DNA from: Peptococcaceae bacterium
GTDB taxonomy: Bacteria > Bacillota > Desulfitobacteriia > Desulfitobacteriales > Syntrophobotulaceae
Assembly (NCBI GenBank): GCA_009782825.1
Contig: WRII01000003.1
Location: 1 to 64,000, forward strand
Direction of reading: 5' to 3'
Length of the DNA: 64,000 nt
Made by a program: the position numbers and the translations under genes. Position 1 is the first letter of the stretch; each line of letters opens with the position of its first letter. The notes under the pieces are model-generated. The model did no database searches, was not told the origin of the DNA, and worked only from the letters and a program-made list of their open reading frames with translations. This document shows positions 40,753 through 49,995 of this stretch, in pieces.

Positions 40753-43146
40753 TTAATACCAATGATTTTGAACCCAATGATTATACGCGGCTTCAATTGA
40801 ACCATACCGTGCGTAAATATACCCGAGCATGGCGTCGACTTGCACAGCATAGGGGTCTGGCTGTTGGAGCGTTTCCTCGTAGCTCATGCCAACATAGGTC
40901 TGATAGTATCTGTCCATCAACTGCCCTAATCCCTTATAGGGCCCATTTGTGGCTTTTACGTTTCCGGTGCTTTCGCGATGGATGATGTATTTGAGTTGCT
41001 CGCTGTCGGCGCCCGGACGTGGCGGTCTGGATCCTTCAAAGACGATTTTGGGCACCATTTCTTTATGGATGGTTTCCTCGAGTATGGTTTTCTCGACAGG
41101 GACATTGTTTTTTAAGACTATGGTGTATATTGCGTCCCGAAATCCTTTTTCTCCTTCCTGTTGCACTTTGGCGGTGTTCTGAAGAAGAGTGTCTTTTTTT
41201 TCTGTGTGGATCTCAATGTCGATTTCTTCGGTGATATTGAAACTGCCTTCTATAACCACATGGAGATATGGCTGGGCTACAGCCAATTTGATTGTGGCGC
41301 CTTCCGTCAAGGGGTCTTGGGGGAGGGTATCAACTGTAATGGCGAGGTCTTCATTTTCAGCTATGATGGCCTCTGTCGTGATGTTGTATTTTTGCGCGAT
41401 TTCTTGTATGGTTTCTCCTTGTGTCACTGTATATTCAATGGTTTGGGTGTGATCCTGGCCCTTGATTAAGGCTTGTAAGGCTTCGTTCTTATCCTTGATT
41501 TTTGAGGCAGGAGCTCTGGCTTTTGCTACTTCAACGGTTTCTTCGTATGTTACAGAGGAAATGTCGATTGCGGCAGAACTGGCGAGATCAGTATAATAGG
41601 CTTTTAGATCATCCAATACGGCTTGGGCTTCCTTGTGATCTGATAAGATGATGTCTGTTTGTCCGTTGATGTTGATTCCGTATTTGACAGTGAGGGAACT
41701 GACAAGCACAACAGCAAGTGTTATAAGCACTATAGCGGAGGCCAGGCCGATCATAAGGGGACGTTGTTTCCGGCTAATAAACGACGAAAGCCAGCCTTTT
41801 TTTTCGCTCTTTGGGTGTTGTGGAGGCGGGCATGACGGTGCGGCATTCTTATGGCTTCTATGAACTGCGGACTCAGATTGTATTGCTGATTCGGTGTGTG
41901 TTGTGGGTCGTCGGGGTATAGGTTCAGTGTGTGTTGACGGTTCAGGATGTGTTACCGGCTTGGTGTATGATATGGGGGTATGGGGTGCCGCTGGTGCGGC
42001 GCGTGGTAGTGATGCGGCACGTTCCACCGGTGTGCGTGGTAGTGATACGGCACGTTCCGTTGGTGTGCGTGTTTCTGATACAGTATGTACTGTTTGTGAG
42101 TCTGAATCTGGCAGGGGTTGTCTTCCCATGAAGTATGGGTGGGATCCTGGGCTGACAGTTTGGGGAGAGAATTTGAGCGGGGCGGTTGCGGCTGCAAGGG
42201 TTTCCAAGGTTTTGCGCATTTCTGCGGGGGTACAAAACCGGTCAGTGCGGTTATAGGCGCAGGCTTTCAGCAAAAGTGCGTTTAGTTTTGTATTGACGCC
42301 CACAAGGGCAGGGATCGGTTCGCCGTTTATGCGCCGCATAAATGCGTTTTTGTGGTCTTTGGGCATGATTGCCTGGGGAGAACCCGGCAGGAACGGAACG
42401 CGATTCTGGTTGAGGAGGCTATACATAAGGATGCCCAAGGAGTAGGTATCTGTGCTGGTATCACAGGGTTCGCTTTTAAAAACTTCTGGGGCCATGGCTG
42501 CGTAGGATCTTTTTTTAGATACGCCGAATATCGTGCGCCGCAGCTGCCTGTCTATGCCAAAATCGCCCAGCTTAAATGTCCCGTGGCGGGTGATAAAGAT
42601 GTTTGAGGGCTTGATGTTTTTGTGAATGAGAGTATTGTGGTGAAACAATTCCAAAGCGCGGCACATATGGATGCCTAACTTGACAACTTCGGCGCGTGAG
42701 AGGGGTTTCTTATGGATATAATAAGAAAGAGGCTGGAGCAGTTCCATGCGAATCAGAATATCCCAGCCGATTTCGTAGGGGTTTTCAATAATTTTATAAT
42801 CTTCGAAGCTGAGAATATGGCTGTCGTTGCTACTTTTAGGGTCGCCATTCGTGTGACTATGCTTAGTGATTTGGCGCATCAGATCTATTTCGGAAGCAAT
42901 ATTTGAAATGAGGGAACGATAAAAACCGTGGATGGCGGTTCTATCAAGCCCTTTACTTTCCAGGCGCTGGATTTCGGAATGGTCTTGGGGCAGGGCGATA
43001 ATCTTGATAGCCGAATAATAGGTTTTGCCGAGCTCTTTCCGGCAGATTTGGTAGACTTTGCCGAAAGAACCTTCACCTATCGGCGATTCGATATGCCATG
43101 TGCCCAAGAGGGGTTCATATTTCTTGATATTGTCCACGTTGTACAC
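40753..43146 (-). CDS. Membrane pseudokinase fused to LysM, G5 and lysozyme-like wall domains
   Basis: This product of 797 residues has these parts in order: a kinase domain 1-320 (GEGSFGKVY, K48, DFG with D195, MAPEVF), a Pro/Thr-rich linker 335-460 with repeats such as TPVERAASLPR, a TM at 464-486, an N-domain of LysM/M23 endopeptidase type 487-565, LysM 570-602, G5 627-706, and a lysozyme-like domain 716-797 (YIIHRESTGNV with E725, GLGQLMDRYY, YIYARYGSIEAAYNHW). The catalytic HRD is HKN (N177), so phosphotransfer should be lost or very weak. GTG start. The outer half resembles YabE/aggregation-promoting-factor wall enzymes. Confidence 0.9.
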   Translation of the reverse strand: MYNVDNIKKYEPLLGTWHIESPIGEGSFGKVYQICRKELGKTYYSAIKIIALPQDHSEIQRLESKGLDRTAIHGFYRSLISNIASEIDLMRQITKHSHTNGDPKSSNDSHILSFEDYKIIENPYEIGWDILIRMELLQPLSYYIHKKPLSRAEVVKLGIHMCRALELFHHNTLIHKNIKPSNIFITRHGTFKLGDFGIDRQLRRTIFGVSKKRSYAAMAPEVFKSEPCDTSTDTYSLGILMYSLLNQNRVPFLPGSPQAIMPKDHKNAFMRRINGEPIPALVGVNTKLNALLLKACAYNRTDRFCTPAEMRKTLETLAAATAPLKFSPQTVSPGSHPYFMGRQPLPDSDSQTVHTVSETRTPTERAVSLPRTPVERAASLPRAAPAAPHTPISYTKPVTHPEPSTHTEPIPRRPTTHTESAIQSESAVHRSHKNAAPSCPPPQHPKSEKKGWLSSFISRKQRPLMIGLASAIVLITLAVVLVSSLTVKYGININGQTDIILSDHKEAQAVLDDLKAYYTDLASSAAIDISSVTYEETVEVAKARAPASKIKDKNEALQALIKGQDHTQTIEYTVTQGETIQEIAQKYNITTEAIIAENEDLAITVDTLPQDPLTEGATIKLAVAQPYLHVVIEGSFNITEEIDIEIHTEKKDTLLQNTAKVQQEGEKGFRDAIYTIVLKNNVPVEKTILEETIHKEMVPKIVFEGSRPPRPGADSEQLKYIIHRESTGNVKATNGPYKGLGQLMDRYYQTYVGMSYEETLQQPDPYAVQVDAMLGYIYARYGSIEAAYNHWVQNHWY

Positions 43147-43325
43147 ACGACCTACTTTGTGTGTTTTTAGGCAGTTTATAATATAATAGCGTGTTTCTTG
43201 TAATATAGTAGCATATTTCGTCTGGTTTGTATACTGGTTTGTATAGATGTGTTTTTGGTTGATTTTGGTTGATTTTATGTTATAATCAGCACAGAAGAAT
43301 GAAGGATATTATCATGGAGGGCACT

Positions 43326-43742
43326 ATGAAAAAATTGGACTTGAACGCAGCGGCTGGGGAATTTGAAATGATCGATTCCGAGACACATTTGTTTTACAAC
43401 GTGGAAACGGGTGAATTCGATTTTTACAATGACTTTATGGCTGTAGATGATGCTGACGCCGAGAAGTTTGAGGAAAATGATTGGATTGCTGCACCGAGCC
43501 AGAGGGATATCAACGAATATGACATCATGGTGGAGTTTACCGAAGGGGTATCCAACCCGCGCAAAAATGAACTGCTCTGTGTCGCGTTGGAGGGCAGAGG
43601 CGCGTTCCGGCGGTTTAAGGATACGCTATGCCGCGTGGATTTGGAAGAGGAGTGGTACGCTTTCAAGCATCGAGCCTATGTGGAGATTGCCAGAGAATGG
43701 TGTGATGAAAATGATATTGAATATGTGGGGAAAATGAAGTGA
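43326..43742 (+). CDS. UPF0158-family protein
   Basis: This small acidic soluble protein of 138 residues has [19 protein letters not shown] and [14 protein letters not shown], which match UPF0158 (PF03682). Function unknown. ATG 43326 follows GGAGGG; the frame extends to 43269 without another SD. A DUF1905 gene follows after 13 nt. Confidence 0.8.
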   Translation: MKKLDLNAAAGEFEMIDSETHLFYNVETGEFDFYNDFMAVDDADAEKFEENDWIAAPSQRDINEYDIMVEFTEGVSNPRKNELLCVALEGRGAFRRFKDTLCRVDLEEEWYAFKHRAYVEIAREWCDENDIEYVGKMK

Positions 43743-43755
43743 CAAGGGTGGAAAG

Positions 43756-44043
43756 ATGAATGTAAAAACCTATGAATATGACGCAATAATCCAAAAAGTT
43801 CCTGACAAAGATGGTGCGTATGTGCCATTCCCATACGATCTTCGAACAGAGTTTGGCAAAGGCAGAGTTAAAGTCCATGCTACCTTTGACGGTGAGCCTT
43901 ATGACGGCAGTATTGTCAACATGGGCGTAAAAAACCCGGACGGTTCTATTTGTTATATTCTTGGTGTTCTGAAGAGCATCCGTGCCAAAATCGGCAAACA
44001 GGCGGGGGATAGCGTCCGTGTAACAATAAGGAACTGTAACTAA
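43756..44043 (+). CDS. DUF1905-family protein
   Basis: This beta-barrel-like small protein of 95 residues has [31 protein letters not shown] and [12 protein letters not shown], typical of DUF1905 (PF08922). Function unknown; the family often travels alone or with YdeI-type proteins. It ends 5 bp from a convergent lipase gene. Confidence 0.8.
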   Translation: MNVKTYEYDAIIQKVPDKDGAYVPFPYDLRTEFGKGRVKVHATFDGEPYDGSIVNMGVKNPDGSICYILGVLKSIRAKIGKQAGDSVRVTIRNCN

Positions 44044-44048
44044 AGGCC

Positions 44049-45404
44049 TTACAGGCCTCTCTGTTTCAGGTTGCTTACTAGATTCACATAAAACTCACAC
44101 ACATCAAAGCCAGGAATATCTTTTCGGGTTAAATCGATCATATCGCCATGAGAAATCCCTTTTTTCCCTGGCGCAGTTAATACGCCAAGGAATTTCCCCC
44201 ATGCCATAGAGCTTGTGGCTACGAGTCCGTCATTATCTCCATCCAGTTTATGTGTGATAGCATGTCCGGCACTCAGTGGAAGAAAAGCGCTGAAAGAAGA
44301 TCCCATTTTTGACCCTACACTTTGGTAGAAAACGCCTTTACAGTCAATCATTTTTTTATTAAGTTCGACACATTGTTCCATGGACAATTCATTGACGCTG
44401 CTGCAAAAGTCGCACTGATCATCCCCAAGCTTGGTAAAGATTTTTTCGTAATTATTTCCTATAGCTGCAACCACTTTCTCAGGTGTTTTTTCCACAAGTT
44501 TTGCTGACAGACTGCTGCCCCTGTGCGGGGTGTTGATTGTTGTCAGGGAAGCCACATGTTTGTCCGCGTCAAGACAGCTGATGGCGTATCTGGAGTCAAT
44601 ACCGCCTTTGGAGTGTGCAATTATGTTTACTTTTTCGCAACCGGTTTCTTGTACAATATCCACGATTCTCTGCCTGATTTCTGCCGCGCTTTGTTCAACC
44701 GGTAACGATGAATTATGATTGCCATAATAGATACATGCTCCGTTATCGGTCAGTTCTTTGGGGATACGACCCCAGTAATTGAAGTATTTCCAATCCCTGA
44801 AGAATATTCCGTGAATCATTAAGAGCGGATACTTTGTTTGACAAATTTTCTCATCTTTTCTATGATCATTAATAAGTCTTTTTTGGGACAAGAAATTGTA
44901 TTCTGTTTTCACAATTTTGCATGTCAGAATAATAAGCACGATATTGATTATGGGAACCCACCATAAAAAGAGCAATGATAGGCGCAGGCCCATTCCCAGC
45001 TGCTTTGAGGCCATGAATGTTCGGATGAATCCATTTAAAAATATGATGAAAGTAAGGATTGCCGCAATAATACCGTTTATGATGAGCAGGGTCATGTCTG
45101 TATGGAATCGGGGAATCAGGGCTGTGCAAATATGTAAGACGATCTGAAGCGTTGACAGAACCCCTGCTGCTATGATCAATTCATAGCCGTTGGTTAGCAT
45201 TTTTTGCCTGCGTGGTGAGGAATTATCGATGCTGGGTTTAATATTGTAGTAAATGAAAACTCCTAATAGGAATAACAGCATCAGTATTTTCAGAAATCCA
45301 TTGCTTTCCCAAAGTGTATATAGAAGCACAGAATTAATAAATAAAGCTGTCAATACATAGAAAATCAATCGTTTTAGGTAAAGCAAAACATCCAACACCT
45401 CCAA
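44049..45404 (-). CDS. Membrane-anchored alpha/beta hydrolase, lipase-like
   Basis: About 170 N-terminal residues form about five TM helices. The rest is a hydrolase with LLMIHGIFFRD (oxyanion region), the nucleophile elbow IIAHSKGG (Ser about 270), TTINTPHRGSS and a likely catalytic His in GISHGDMI. It resembles PGAP1/LipA-type lipases acting at the membrane face. The frame opens at TTG 45404, but GGAGGT lies within codons 2-4, so TTG 45386 is a likelier start. Substrate unknown. Confidence 0.78.
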   Translation of the reverse strand: MEVLDVLLYLKRLIFYVLTALFINSVLLYTLWESNGFLKILMLLFLLGVFIYYNIKPSIDNSSPRRQKMLTNGYELIIAAGVLSTLQIVLHICTALIPRFHTDMTLLIINGIIAAILTFIIFLNGFIRTFMASKQLGMGLRLSLLFLWWVPIINIVLIILTCKIVKTEYNFLSQKRLINDHRKDEKICQTKYPLLMIHGIFFRDWKYFNYWGRIPKELTDNGACIYYGNHNSSLPVEQSAAEIRQRIVDIVQETGCEKVNIIAHSKGGIDSRYAISCLDADKHVASLTTINTPHRGSSLSAKLVEKTPEKVVAAIGNNYEKIFTKLGDDQCDFCSSVNELSMEQCVELNKKMIDCKGVFYQSVGSKMGSSFSAFLPLSAGHAITHKLDGDNDGLVATSSMAWGKFLGVLTAPGKKGISHGDMIDLTRKDIPGFDVCEFYVNLVSNLKQRGL

Positions 45405-45488
45405 TATGTTGTAATAGGTATATACATACCATTATATATCGAAAATTATTATTTTGGGAAGCGCGAGAAATTTCCACATTCTTGAATG

Positions 45489-45519
45489 TTTAAGGACTTC
45501 TTAATATCTTTCGTGTTAA
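45489..45519 (+). repeat. 31-bp direct repeat, left copy
   Basis: TTTAAGGACTTCTTAATATC onward is identical over 31 bp to 47548-47578. The right copy contains the stop codon of the acyltransferase gene, so the left copy is probably the end of a lost duplicate of that gene. Gap 45405-45675 holds no gene otherwise. Confidence 0.85.
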
Positions 45520-45675
45520 ACTAAAAATATGCTGGAAATCCCGATACTTTTAGGAAACGCAACTATCAGTTGCGGTTATTCAAGGTAAAGTTGGTTGCGC
45601 AACTGATGTAAGAAGATATATTATGCTGCACAATAGGGACAAAAAATAATATTATCTGCGAGGGAGGGATCACGT

Positions 45676-46242
45676 ATGACATTGGGAGAAAAAATTCAAT
45701 TAATCAGAAAGGAAAACAATTTATCGCAGGAAGAGCTAGCCGAAAAAATCGGCGTTTCGCGTCAGGCGGTTTCCAAATGGGAGCTTGGCGACTCTATTCC
45801 GGATCTTGAGAAGATAGCTATCATAAGCAAACTTTTTCACATTTCCACAGACAGCATGATACTTGAAACAAAGGATTTACCTGAAGATGTGAGCCTGAAA
45901 AATGATTCGGCAAGGTTCAAAAAAATGGCCCATCAAGCCAGTGAAGTGACAAAGAAATATGGATATATGACAGGATATATTCTGATCTTCTTGGGGATTG
46001 TCAATTTTATTTTTGCGGTTTTGTTGGGAATAGCGTGGATTGGATTTTCTAATGCTCTTGTCGATCTGCTCAGTAAATTTGACATTCCTTTAAGTCTGCA
46101 TTTCTTGTTCTGGATATTTGTTATCATGTCCTTGTTTGCGATAGGTATCTTGATAGTTGGAATACTTATTGCGAGTAAAGGAAAAAAGGTATCCCTGCAA
46201 AGAACGAAAGATAGAAGAACAAAAGATTATGAGGAGGAATAA
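45676..46242 (+). CDS. XRE-family regulator with two TM helices
   Basis: This product of 188 residues has an HTH at 1-60 (LSQEELAEKIGVSRQAVSKWE), a linker, then TM helices at about 95-118 and 142-166. Membrane-bound XRE regulators of this type are common in Firmicutes and often control the adjacent gene. SD GAGGGAGGG before the ATG. The acyltransferase starts 4 nt after its stop. Confidence 0.88.
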   Translation: MTLGEKIQLIRKENNLSQEELAEKIGVSRQAVSKWELGDSIPDLEKIAIISKLFHISTDSMILETKDLPEDVSLKNDSARFKKMAHQASEVTKKYGYMTGYILIFLGIVNFIFAVLLGIAWIGFSNALVDLLSKFDIPLSLHFLFWIFVIMSLFAIGILIVGILIASKGKKVSLQRTKDRRTKDYEEE

Positions 46243-46246
46243 TTCA

Positions 46247-47563
46247 ATGAACAAAATGTGCCGCAAGGTAGTTACAGAACCCTTCGACAGTCTTAAAATT
46301 CCGCCTAAACAGAACCTTTTTGCCATACCTTTTCTGTGGCTCTATTGCTGGATTGTTACCAGAAAGGGCAGGCTGAAGATTCATAAAGTGCGTATGAAAG
46401 GGCTGAAACCACCGTTTTTAGTTCTGGCAACCCATCATTCGTTTACAGATTTTTACGTAACTCCACTGACCCTGTTTCCCCATAGAGCGAATTATGTGTC
46501 TGAGTTAGAAGGATTCGAACTCTTCGGCGAATGGGTATACCGTCAGGTTGGGTGCTTGGGAACACGAAGGTTCATCAGTGATTTCGCTTTGGTGAAAAAT
46601 ATTAAAAAGGTTATCGATCGCAAGGGAATTCTCGTTCTCTATCCTGAAGCGCGGTACGCCAACGTGGGAACGAACTCCAAGCTGCCTGATTCGGTGGGCA
46701 AACTGGCAAAAATGCTCAAAGTCCCTGTCGTTGTTCTGAATATGCGCGGCAATTACCTGCAATCCCCATTATGGAATCTTAAAATTCGCAGGGAAGCCAG
46801 GATGGAAGCGACGATAACCCAAGCCTATACGGCAGAAGAATTGGCCGGAGCACCCTTGGCGGATGTTCAGAAAAACCTGCAGGCCCTGTTAACATATGAC
46901 GAATATGCGTGGCAGTATGAACAGAAGCTGGCTATCACATATTCAAAACGGGCGGAAGGGATTGAGATCGCCCTTTATATGTGCCCTGTCTGTACATCTG
47001 AGTTTAAGATGAGAACGAAAAACGCGAATCTGTTTTGCGCCCATTGCGGTTCACAATGGCATATGACCCAATATGGCAAAATGGAGCTTGTTAAAACGTC
47101 GGCCGATTATAGAGCCTTAAACAGAGGAGTGGATTTTTCCCATATTCCCAATTGGTATGAATGGGAACGGTTCCAGGTAGAGCAAGAAATCGAGGCAGGC
47201 CACTATAGACTTACTCAAAAAGTCCATATAGAAGCGCTGCCGAATGCCGTAAATTTCATTGACCTGGGAAACGGTATTCTCACCCATGACGAAAGCGGGT
47301 TTTCTTTAACATTTACTGAGTATGGGGAGAAAGAGGAGAAGACCCTTGTGTTTGCGTGTGAATCGATGAACTCTATTCACACAGAATATGATTATCGCCG
47401 TAACGGGCAATGTGTTGTCCTGTCAACACAGGATAATTCCTATTTCTTATTTCCGAAAGAGCATGGATTTAACACAACAAAAATTCAATTTGCAACCGAG
47501 TATCTGTATGAGAGAAAAACAGAAAAATATATCAAATTTAAGAACTTTTTAAGGACTTCTTAA
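46247..47563 (+). CDS. PlsC-like acyltransferase with zinc ribbon
   Basis: This product of 438 residues has an acyltransferase core with the HX4D motif HHSFTD (about 64) and LVLYPEARYA in the place of the substrate-binding EGTR-type motif. A zinc ribbon (CPVCTSEFKM, CAHCGSQW, about 245-270) follows, then a beta-rich C-terminal domain. The acceptor lipid is unknown. ATG 46247 follows GAGGAGGAAT. Paired with the membrane XRE gene. Confidence 0.82.
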   Translation: MNKMCRKVVTEPFDSLKIPPKQNLFAIPFLWLYCWIVTRKGRLKIHKVRMKGLKPPFLVLATHHSFTDFYVTPLTLFPHRANYVSELEGFELFGEWVYRQVGCLGTRRFISDFALVKNIKKVIDRKGILVLYPEARYANVGTNSKLPDSVGKLAKMLKVPVVVLNMRGNYLQSPLWNLKIRREARMEATITQAYTAEELAGAPLADVQKNLQALLTYDEYAWQYEQKLAITYSKRAEGIEIALYMCPVCTSEFKMRTKNANLFCAHCGSQWHMTQYGKMELVKTSADYRALNRGVDFSHIPNWYEWERFQVEQEIEAGHYRLTQKVHIEALPNAVNFIDLGNGILTHDESGFSLTFTEYGEKEEKTLVFACESMNSIHTEYDYRRNGQCVVLSTQDNSYFLFPKEHGFNTTKIQFATEYLYERKTEKYIKFKNFLRTS

Positions 47564-47578
47564 TATCTTTCGTGTTAA
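47548..47578 (+). repeat. 31-bp direct repeat, right copy
   Basis: Identical to 45489-45519; covers the last five codons and the stop of the acyltransferase gene. Confidence 0.85.
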
Positions 47579-47634
47579 GTTATTAAGGATTCTTAAAAAT
47601 TTAGAGATAAACCAAAGAGAGGAGGGAATGAAAA

Positions 47635-47950
47635 ATGACCGACATCAAGGCATACGAGCCTCTATGGCGCGCATGGTACGTCGACTCCCTGCTGGGAGAG
47701 GGCGCTTTTGGTAAAGTCTATAAAATCCGCCGGGAGGAATTTGGCAAAGCCTATTATTCCGCTGTGAAAATCATCTCTATCCCCCATAATGAAGGCGAGA
47801 TACGGCAGATGAGAAGCGAAGGACTTGATTATGCTTCCATGCAAAAGTTTTTGTATGCCTTTGTCACAGACATCGCTTCTGAAGTTGATCTGATGCGGCA
47901 ATTCCGCGGTACCAGCAATATTGTCAGCTTAGAGGATCATCAAATTATCA
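47635..47950 (+). pseudogene. Hanks-type kinase gene cut off after the N-lobe
   Basis: MTDIKAYEPLWRAWYVDSLL through GEGAFGKVY, SAVKII and NIVSLEDHQII is closely related to the kinases at 5324 and 6251, with a good SD (GAGGAGGG). Homology ends at about 47950, and the remaining frame to 48141 reads into the end of the convergent alcohol dehydrogenase gene. The C-lobe with HRD and DFG is gone, so no kinase activity is possible. The break marks the edge of the metabolic island. Confidence 0.88.
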
Positions 47951-47997
47951 ACAAAGCTGCCCTTCCTCAATCCCGTATCCCTATCGGTACCCATATA

Positions 47998-49188
47998 CTA
48001 CCTGTTCGCCATCTTATATATCTCATACATATCATCATGGTCTATCGGGCGGAAGTTGCCAACGACCCTGCCGCGGTTGTAGGAACAGCGTTCAGCGAGA
48101 TCCCGCAGGATCTCATCGGATACCACGCCAAGGCCCAGTGAGCTGAAATTTGTCGGCATGCCGATACTTTCGAAGAACGCCACCATGTGCTCTATCGAAG
48201 AAAGCGCAGCGTCCTCAACAGCGGAGTAGGACGCTGCATCCCCAAATACCTCCCGGCCCAACCGGGCAAAACGCCCCGGGTTGCTGTTCATCACATACTT
48301 GGCCCAGTCCCCCCAAACCGCAGTCAGAGCCGCGCCGTGAGCCATATCGAAGACGCCCGAGAGCGGCATGGAAAGCTGATGAACCGAAAAGTCGGAAATG
48401 CCGCCCAGACCGGTCAAGTGGTTGTGCGAAACGCTGCCGCACCACATGATCTCGCTCGCCGCTTTATAATTGTCCGGCGTCTTGAGCATGACAGGACCGT
48501 TTCTTATCACAGTACGGAGCAGCGCTTCGGCCACAGCATCGGTGAAATCGTTGCCCAAAGCCGCTGTAAAATAGCGGTCCAGGGTATGCATCATGATGTC
48601 TGCTATACCATTGCGTATCTGTTGTTGCGGAAGGGTGTATGTAAGCTCAGGGTTCATAATAGCAAATTTAGGGCGATTGACATCAGCGTTAATACCGCTC
48701 TTCATGCGGGTATCATCGTTGGTGAGCACGGCCGAACTACTAGTTTCGCTGCCCGCCGCCGAAATCGTGAGAATAACTCCCACCGGCAGTGCCTTGAGGG
48801 GGATTTTTTTGCCGAGCCAGAAGACGTCCCAGATGTCCTCATCAGGGTTTGCCGCACCTATGGCGATAGCTTTCGCGGTATCTATGACACTGCCTCCACC
48901 GATGGCGAGCACCATATCCGCCTTGAAATCGACCGCCTTTCTGACGCCCTCTCTTGCCAATGACAGTAACGGGTTGGGTTTCACTCCGCCGATGGAATCA
49001 AACACGATTCCTTCCTCTTTCAACTGAGCCTCAATGCGCCCAAAAAGGCCGCTTTTTTTAGCGCTCGCGCCGCCGCAGACCAAGAGGACACGGCTCCCGC
49101 CCGCCCATGTGATCGCATGAGATGTTTTGTTCTCGGCATTCTTTCCGAAAAAAATCTTTGTTGGTGAGTAGAACTCAAAATCAAGCAT
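47998..49188 (-). CDS. Iron-containing alcohol dehydrogenase
   Basis: This group III alcohol dehydrogenase of 396 residues is NAD(P)-dependent and metal-dependent. Signs are FGKNAENKTSHAI near the N-terminus, the nucleotide/metal region VLAIGGGSVIDTAKAIAIG (about 93-111) and the metal ligands in NHLTGLGGISDFSVHQLS and DMAHGAALTAVW (about 255-290). ATG 49188 with GAAAGGAAA upstream is preferred over 49266. Last gene of the minus-strand group; acts on an aldehyde or alcohol not identifiable here. Confidence 0.9.
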   Translation of the reverse strand: MLDFEFYSPTKIFFGKNAENKTSHAITWAGGSRVLLVCGGASAKKSGLFGRIEAQLKEEGIVFDSIGGVKPNPLLSLAREGVRKAVDFKADMVLAIGGGSVIDTAKAIAIGAANPDEDIWDVFWLGKKIPLKALPVGVILTISAAGSETSSSAVLTNDDTRMKSGINADVNRPKFAIMNPELTYTLPQQQIRNGIADIMMHTLDRYFTAALGNDFTDAVAEALLRTVIRNGPVMLKTPDNYKAASEIMWCGSVSHNHLTGLGGISDFSVHQLSMPLSGVFDMAHGAALTAVWGDWAKYVMNSNPGRFARLGREVFGDAASYSAVEDAALSSIEHMVAFFESIGMPTNFSSLGLGVVSDEILRDLAERCSYNRGRVVGNFRPIDHDDMYEIYKMANR

Positions 49189-49214
49189 ATCTATTTTCCT
49201 TTCTGCCGAATAGG

Positions 49215-49934
49215 CTATTCCATAATCGCCATCGCCCGAACTGGGGCTCCGGTGGTATGTTTCCATTTTACCGGCGCTACGGAAACAGTAAATCCAAATG
49301 GCCGGGGAAGTGCATCAAAATTGGCCAAATTCTCCACATGATAGTATTCCTTTTCGCACATCACCCTATGAGCCTCCCAAAACTTCTGTGTTTCAAACAT
49401 ACTTTTTATAGGAGGATCAAACGTCGGAGCATCAATTCCCATCACCTTAATTCCTTGCCCGATCAGCCAAAGTGTTGCTTCCCTGGTCATGCCGCAGTGT
49501 TCAACCAGGTAACGCTGTTCAGTATTGTAGCGGGAAGCCCCCGTGTTAATCAGAACAATATCTAAGGGTTTCAAAGAATACCCAATTTTTTTCACCTGTC
49601 TTTGAACGTCTGCGGCTGTGATCATATACCCTATCGGTTTGTCTGTAAAATCCAAGAGAACGCCGTCGCTGACACAATACTCTAAGGGGATTGCGTCGCA
49701 TCCGGGAGCGTCTGGAACAACATGATACAGCGAATCAATGTGTGTTCCCGCATGGTCGCTGATTACAATTAAATTATGGGCCGTCAACGAGGTAACCCCA
49801 AACTTCGCCGCGCCAATATTTGCCGCATATTCCTCATGAGTTTCCAATACAGTCATCATGGTTTTAGAAATACCAGGAAACGTAACCATATCCTTGCTTA
49901 CCTCCATGCTCAAATCAATAATTTTTCTGCTCAT
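49215..49934 (-). CDS. Cyclase-family metal hydrolase (kynurenine formamidase-like)
   Basis: This product of 239 residues has the family metal motif DHAGTHIDSLYHV (HxGTHxDxxxH, about 57-69) and the C-terminal WKHTTGAPVRAMAI. Such enzymes hydrolyse formamides or lactams/cyclic amides. ATG 49934 follows GCGAGGAGA. Between the gntR-type gene and the alcohol dehydrogenase, so it likely belongs to the same catabolic route. Confidence 0.87.
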   Translation of the reverse strand: MSRKIIDLSMEVSKDMVTFPGISKTMMTVLETHEEYAANIGAAKFGVTSLTAHNLIVISDHAGTHIDSLYHVVPDAPGCDAIPLEYCVSDGVLLDFTDKPIGYMITAADVQRQVKKIGYSLKPLDIVLINTGASRYNTEQRYLVEHCGMTREATLWLIGQGIKVMGIDAPTFDPPIKSMFETQKFWEAHRVMCEKEYYHVENLANFDALPRPFGFTVSVAPVKWKHTTGAPVRAMAIME

Positions 49935-49995
49935 TCCGCAATCTCCTCGCAAGGTACCCCATATGTTTGATGCAGAAACAGTCACTTGTAGTGGG

